A stretch of 39,487 bases of DNA from Spirochaetales bacterium (GTDB lineage Bacteria > Spirochaetota > Spirochaetia > DSM-2461): assembly GCA_003247135.1 (NCBI GenBank), contig QKAW01000037.1:1-39487 (forward strand). Reading direction: 5' to 3'. Within the stretch, counting starts at the first letter, position 1. Each line of letters begins with the position of its first letter. A program made the position numbers and the translations under genes. Shown here piece by piece: positions 35,043-39,487 of the stretch. The notes beneath the pieces were generated by a model that was not told the DNA's origin, did not search any database, and was given only the letters and a program-made list of their open reading frames with translations.

Positions 35043-37035
35043 TTCTGTTCCTAAGCTTTAAACATATTAACAGAATAATTACAGGATAAATAAAAGTAAA
35101 AAATATATATACAAAATTGAGGATTGATTTTTTATACAATGAATCCTCAATTTTATAATGAGTATGTTCACTATTTCTATATAAACTACTAATTAGATCT
35201 CCATCACCCTGGATAAAATATAGGGATTTAATAAGAAATTCATAACTACTATCAATGCCCAAGCTATAAAGATAATCTGTAAATGAAACCGAACTACCTA
35301 TAATGATAATGTTATTTGAAACATTAGATGGAACACCAAAGCTATTTGAAAAGACTCCATTCCCAAAAACAGCTAATGGGTAACTGCTTTCAGGAACACC
35401 GTCAATCCCTGTAGCGGAGTCAACTAACCATGAACCTGAAGATGAAAAGAGTAACTCTCTCAAGTTGTTATTATTAATTAATATAGGGGAAATATATACT
35501 CCAACAAAACCAGAAAAAGGTGAAATTATTATATTATTCTTAAGTGATCTATTAGGTCTTGTTATTACATTTAAAGGATAAGGTTTAATACTTCCCTTTT
35601 CTGTAGTTATACTTAGATTATTTATATCACCAACCAAAAAAGGCTCAATATAAGCTCCTAAATCCTTTAACGCATCAATAAATGGTGTATCTCTCCTTAC
35701 AAGATTCTCGCTGGTAGGTAAGCCTGTCCCTGCAAAAATCATACTTCCACCCTCAGACAAAAAATGTCCTATATCTAAAACATCCTTTTCTTCTAAATCA
35801 AACTGATCAAGAATTATTAGGGAGTCCAGTCCATGGGGTATCTCTTCCCCTATCTTTATAAACTCTACATCAAAATGATTTCCAAGAAATGCAGACAGAA
35901 TTTTGAAACTATCCTCTTTATAATCAATGTTCCCCAGAAAAATACCAACTCTCTTAAATGAACCTTGCTCTATTAATTTTATAGATCTTAAAATATCAAA
36001 TTCTATAGATTCGGATCTGGCTAAAGCAGATATAACTTGAATCTGTTCTTGATATTTTATAGTGATAAAACTTAAAAGTTCCTCACCAAGAATTGTACCT
36101 GGGTGATATTTATTTATCCCCGGTATAAAATTGACACTATCCTCATCTATTATATTAACCTTAACAGACTCTAACTTATCCAGACTCCTAAACTTGTATA
36201 GTATCTCTTTAAAATTATCATCTTCTGAAAATTTTTTATTGTAATAATAATCAACCTCAACTGAATCTCCATTAAAATTCAGAGCATCAATCGTATAACT
36301 GGATAATGAGTAAATACCTGTTAATGTGCAGTCAAAACGAAATGTTATAAATAAGCTAATAATAAGTATGAGTGTAGTAGTGACAATGCTCTTTACATAC
36401 AGTCTGTTACAAATAAGAAATAAAGTAATAAAATTTAAAAGAGTCGCAATCCCTACTATAAAAATAGTATCTCCAATAACTAGTAATCCATTAAAGAAAT
36501 CAAAAAACATATCAACTTTTACAAGTATGACAAAGGAAACTAAAATAGAAAGAGTTATTGAAAGAACACTCTGATTAACTAAAAAAGAAACTAGGGAAAC
36601 TACAGAAAGGAGCAGATAAACATAAATTGTTAGAGTAAGAAATATTACAAATAACTGCCCAAAATCTATATACCCAAGGAGATTAAGAACTATAACAAGT
36701 GGAAGATTAATTAAAAATGAGATACAAAAGACAATAAGATAGAAAATATATTTCTCCCTTATAACTTTAGTTATAGGAAATTTAGTAACTTTGTATAGTT
36801 GAAATAGCCCCTGAGACTTATCTTTACTCCATGATGAGTTTAAGATTAGAGGTATAAATAGAAGAAAAAAGAAAATATAAAATTTAAATAGTACAGAGAT
36901 ATCAAGATTATCTACATTAAAGGATTGTAAAGCAATAAAATACCAAATACCCACTAAAATAAGTGATAAAGGAAAATAAATTGGATAGATTGCACCTCTT
37001 GTAAATGTTACAAACTCTCGTCTAAAAATAGTCAT
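35029..37035 (-). CDS. GldFG-like ABC-2 permease fused to a Gldg-type extracytoplasmic domain
   Basis: Transport component of about 668 residues. The N-terminal half has six or more membrane helices typical of an ABC-2 permease (GldF-like). After about residue 245 comes a large soluble domain resembling GldG/IFT52-like proteins: VDYYYNKKFSEDDNFKEIL, KVNIIDED, RVGIFLGNIDY and DSLIILDQFDLEEKDVLDIGHFLSEGG. A final membrane helix lies near the C-terminus. In Bacteroidetes GldF and GldG are separate proteins for gliding; related fusions with an ATPase occur in many non-gliding bacteria with unknown cargo. I chose the ATG at 37035, where the protein starts MTIFRREF; another ATG at 37056 is possible. 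Either overlaps the ATPase gene. Confidence 0.78.
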   Translation of the reverse strand: MTIFRREFVTFTRGAIYPIYFPLSLILVGIWYFIALQSFNVDNLDISVLFKFYIFFFLLFIPLILNSSWSKDKSQGLFQLYKVTKFPITKVIREKYIFYLIVFCISFLINLPLVIVLNLLGYIDFGQLFVIFLTLTIYVYLLLSVVSLVSFLVNQSVLSITLSILVSFVILVKVDMFFDFFNGLLVIGDTIFIVGIATLLNFITLFLICNRLYVKSIVTTTLILIISLFITFRFDCTLTGIYSLSSYTIDALNFNGDSVEVDYYYNKKFSEDDNFKEILYKFRSLDKLESVKVNIIDEDSVNFIPGINKYHPGTILGEELLSFITIKYQEQIQVISALARSESIEFDILRSIKLIEQGSFKRVGIFLGNIDYKEDSFKILSAFLGNHFDVEFIKIGEEIPHGLDSLIILDQFDLEEKDVLDIGHFLSEGGSMIFAGTGLPTSENLVRRDTPFIDALKDLGAYIEPFLVGDINNLSITTEKGSIKPYPLNVITRPNRSLKNNIIISPFSGFVGVYISPILINNNNLRELLFSSSGSWLVDSATGIDGVPESSYPLAVFGNGVFSNSFGVPSNVSNNIIIIGSSVSFTDYLYSLGIDSSYEFLIKSLYFIQGDGDLISSLYRNSEHTHYKIEDSLYKKSILNFVYIFFTFIYPVIILLICLKLRNRINYF

Positions 37036-37663
37036 AATAGTGGGTACCCTTATCATAATTACCAGAATATGAACAAATACCCTCTTTTAGAACAAGGATT
37101 TTTGTGGCTAGGTTTTCAATTTCGGAAATATTATGTGTAGAAAGTATTATTGTTCTTTCACCGGAAAGGCTTTTGATTATATTCATCATCTGTATTTGAA
37201 ATAGAGGATCCAGACCTGCTGAAGGTTCATCCAACACAAGAAGATCACTAATTCCCAGTATTGCTGAAGCAAGTAAAACTCTCTGTCTAATACCTTTTGA
37301 GAGTTTTCCACATCTTACTTCCTTAAAATTTTCTATATCAATTTCACTCAATGCCCTGGAAACAGATTCTGACAGTAGGCTTCCAGATAATCCCTTGATT
37401 CCTCCAATAAAGTTTAAATACTCTTTAACTGTTAAAAGTGGATCAGGTTTTGCATCCTCTGACATCCAGCCGATTTTACCTGAAAATTCTCGACTTCCAG
37501 AGAAGTTAGTTATCAAACCGGCAATTATTTTTAGCAAAGTTGATTTTCCAGCGCCATTCTTACCAACAAGTGCTAGAATATCACCTTTACGTATTTCCAA
37601 AGAGACGTTTTTTAAAGCTGAGATGTTTTTATATTTTACTGAAACATTACTAATCTTAATCAA
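37022..37663 (-). CDS. ABC transporter ATP-binding protein (GldA-like)
   Basis: Nucleotide-binding subunit of 213 residues for the adjoining permease. Walker A is VGKNGAGKSTLL, the Q-loop region IGWMSED, the signature KLSKGIRQRV (LSKG for LSGG), Walker B LLVLDEPSAGLDP and the switch histidine LSTHN. It starts at a TTG with GAGG seven bases upstream, only two bases after the RNase Z stop, and its end overlaps the permease start, so all three form one operon. The short length without extra domains fits the ABC-2 export type. Confidence 0.9.
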   Translation of the reverse strand: MIKISNVSVKYKNISALKNVSLEIRKGDILALVGKNGAGKSTLLKIIAGLITNFSGSREFSGKIGWMSEDAKPDPLLTVKEYLNFIGGIKGLSGSLLSESVSRALSEIDIENFKEVRCGKLSKGIRQRVLLASAILGISDLLVLDEPSAGLDPLFQIQMMNIIKSLSGERTIILSTHNISEIENLATKILVLKEGICSYSGNYDKGTHYYDYF

Positions 37664-37665
37664 CT

Positions 37666-38595
37666 CTAATCCTCATATGGAAGATTAAAACACATACGAT
37701 CCCTAGTTAATATAGTATTCTTAAAAACGGTTTGTGCCTCTGTTAAAAGTCTCTGTAAATCTCTTTCAACATATCTAGGGCTAAAATGAATTAATCCGAG
37801 TTGTTTTACTCTTCCATCCTTAGCAATTTTTGCAGCCTGTTTTGAAGTCATATGTTTCTTCTCTCTGGCACTATCAATTAGTGCTTCCTCAAACATACCT
37901 TCACATATCAATAAATCAGAGTTAGAAATTTCCGGAGCAATACTTGGCAAATAAGCTGTATCAGTAACAAAACTAAACTTTCTTCCCTTTCTCATGTTTC
38001 CCATAACCTGGGATGGAAGAATCTCTGTTCCATCTTCCAAACAGACTGACTCACCACTCTGAAGTTTTGACCACATTGGCCCTACAGGAACAGATAACTC
38101 CCTGGCTTTCTCTGGAAAAAACTCACCAGGCCGCTCTTTCTCTATTAAGGTATAACCAACACATACTTTGGAATGATCCAAAGGAAATGATTTTACATAA
38201 TATTCATCATTTTCCCAAACAATTCCAGGCTTTTCCGGCTCATCTAATTCCTTGATTATTATTTCATAATTTATATACATATCCAGAACATTTATACTAG
38301 ATTCAATATAATCCCTGATTTTTTTAGGCCCTATAATTGTTAATGGTTCATCCCTGTCTACCTGAGCAGATAGCATTAATATACCCGGTAAGCCAGTTAC
38401 GTGGTCAGCATGAGTATGAGATATAAATATTGTCGAGATCTTTTTCCACTTAAGGTTTAATCTCTTTAAAGAGACCTGTGTAGACTCTCCGCAATCAAAA
38501 AGTAATAATTCACCATCTCTTCTAACCAATACAGATGTGAGGTGTCGTCCAGGCAGAGGCATCATTCCCCCGCAACCTAATACATAAACTTCCAT
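37666..38595 (-). CDS. rnz: Ribonuclease Z (tRNA 3'-end endonuclease)
   Basis: Metallo-beta-lactamase-fold nuclease that trims the 3' trailer of tRNA precursors. The 309-residue protein has the zinc motif SHTHADHVTGLPG, the N-terminal LGCGGMMPLPGRHLTS, FDCGESTQ, SFVTDTAY, the ICEGMF aspartate/glutamate region and HFSPRY near the end, with the HMTSKQAAKIAK helix before it. Length and motif order fit the short bacterial form. It is first in an operon with the GldA-like ATPase and the permease, a pairing without obvious functional logic. Confidence 0.94.
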   Translation of the reverse strand: MEVYVLGCGGMMPLPGRHLTSVLVRRDGELLLFDCGESTQVSLKRLNLKWKKISTIFISHTHADHVTGLPGILMLSAQVDRDEPLTIIGPKKIRDYIESSINVLDMYINYEIIIKELDEPEKPGIVWENDEYYVKSFPLDHSKVCVGYTLIEKERPGEFFPEKARELSVPVGPMWSKLQSGESVCLEDGTEILPSQVMGNMRKGRKFSFVTDTAYLPSIAPEISNSDLLICEGMFEEALIDSAREKKHMTSKQAAKIAKDGRVKQLGLIHFSPRYVERDLQRLLTEAQTVFKNTILTRDRMCFNLPYED

Positions 38596-38671
38596 CCTTG
38601 AAAACTAACATTAATTTTTAGTTATGGTAAAGATTGAAAAGTGCTTATATACTCTATATCAAATGGATATA

Positions 38672-39487
38672 ATGAATATTTTAAAAATACTAAACATTTT
38701 ATTAATAACAGTTTTTGCCTTTATTATACTGCTTGATAATACAAAACCTCCGGAGGTAACTTTTGCTTGGTTGCTTATAATATTTATTTTTCAGTTTATT
38801 GGAATAATACTATATATTCTTACCGGGATAAATTATAAGGCCAGAAAAATTGTTACTCATCTTCCTGAAGAGACTTTTAATACTGAACTTTCAGACATAA
38901 TAAAGCAACAAAAGATTTTTTACAAAAACCTTAAGTATAAAGATGAAGAGTCCAGTGATATGTCAAAAGCAATGTCACTATTGTTAAACTGTTCAAATTC
39001 TATAGTGACATTAAATAATAGCACTTCAATATTTCATGATGGACTTCTCTTATATCAGGATATGATGGATGAGTTAAAAAAAGCCAAACACTCAATACAT
39101 ATGGAATATTTTATTTGGAAATCCGATACACTTGGAACACAAATTAAAGATATTTTAATTGCAAAAGCTAAAGAAGGAGTTGAAGTAAGACTGATATTTG
39201 ATGGTGTAGGTTCTTTTAGACGAATATCCAGAAAGTATAAAAGAGAGTTAAAAAATGCAGGAATTGAATTTATCTATTTTCTGGATCCCCTGGCAGCACC
39301 GCTTAAATTTTTAAAATTCAACTATTGTAACCACAGAAAAATTGTAGTCATTGACGGACATGTAGGATATACAGGGGGATTTAATGTGGGTGATGAGTAC
39401 ATAACCGGTGGTAAAATGTTCACCCACTGGCAGGATACTCATATAAAAATGAGAGGTGATTCTGTAAAGATGCTTCAGGCTCTGTTT
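38672..39487 (+). CDS. cls: Cardiolipin synthase (phospholipase D family), 3' part outside the window
   Basis: The open frame runs to the window edge (272 codons seen). Two N-terminal membrane helices (about 5-22 and 28-49) and a linker precede a phospholipase D domain. SIHMEYFIWKSDTLG and VEVRLIFDGVGS are typical of the cardiolipin synthase domain, and the first HKD motif is complete in NHRKIVVIDGHVGYTGGFN. The second HKD motif lies beyond the edge. It would condense two phosphatidylglycerols, or a variant of that reaction, at the membrane. The ATG at 38672 has a TGGA-like sequence upstream; an in-frame ATG at 38663 is also possible. It is divergent from rnz. Confidence 0.92.
   Translation, partial: MNILKILNILLITVFAFIILLDNTKPPEVTFAWLLIIFIFQFIGIILYILTGINYKARKIVTHLPEETFNTELSDIIKQQKIFYKNLKYKDEESSDMSKAMSLLLNCSNSIVTLNNSTSIFHDGLLLYQDMMDELKKAKHSIHMEYFIWKSDTLGTQIKDILIAKAKEGVEVRLIFDGVGSFRRISRKYKRELKNAGIEFIYFLDPLAAPLKFLKFNYCNHRKIVVIDGHVGYTGGFNVGDEYITGGKMFTHWQDTHIKMRGDSVKMLQALF

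Overview
The window looks like a chromosomal segment of a low-GC spirochaete, probably a Spirochaetaceae-type organism. This is inferred from the gene mix, not from a database search. The clues are a class III nucleotide cyclase with a periplasmic sensor, a FapA/DUF342 protein, two adjacent DUF115 (Maf/MptE-like) proteins beside very acidic repeat proteins, a trypanosomatid-like 6-phosphofructokinase and the AT-rich codon use. No phage, insertion sequence, tRNA or CRISPR array was seen.

Layout. 1-34 is the 5' end of a 16S rRNA gene on the minus strand. It is preceded by a leader with two hairpins and two tandem near-consensus promoters (P2 at 202-230, P1 at 306-334). 408-2639 (+) holds a divergent cysteine-desulfurase-like protein and a clostripain-family (C11) lipoprotein. 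2636-4521 (-) is ispH with a secreted polysaccharide deacetylase. 4600-8038 (-) is a secretion block (small unknown protein, yajC, secD, secF) closed by a terminator. 8144-11997 (-) is groEL, a biotin-protein ligase and fapA. A divergent regulatory region at 12017-12102 separates fapA from a compact arginine operon, argR-argC-argB-argD-argG (12119-16863, +), with putative ARG boxes. Next come a membrane nucleotide cyclase and a coiled-coil membrane protein (16985-20604), pgi (20683-22248), a convergent phosphofructokinase with a shared hairpin, an orphan ABC ATPase, tsaC and a DivIC/FtsB-like protein.

The most unusual region is 25667-35042 (+), a tightly packed five-gene cluster. It encodes a 1081-residue acidic protein with 48 nearly invariant EDDINL hexapeptides, a soluble protein with a degenerate GGDEF-like domain, two tandem DUF115 proteins, and a two-pass membrane protein with 13 acidic 13-15-residue repeats and a second degenerate GGDEF-like domain. 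The two DUF115 genes suggest protein or surface glycosylation (for example of flagellin), but the cluster as a whole matches no system I can name. It is the best candidate for an undescribed system.

The window ends with a GldFG-like ABC permease fusion and its ATPase, RNase Z (35029-38595, -), and the start of a cardiolipin synthase gene (38672 to the edge, +). The genome is compact: operon genes overlap by 1-35 bases, and several convergent pairs overlap or abut with no terminator.
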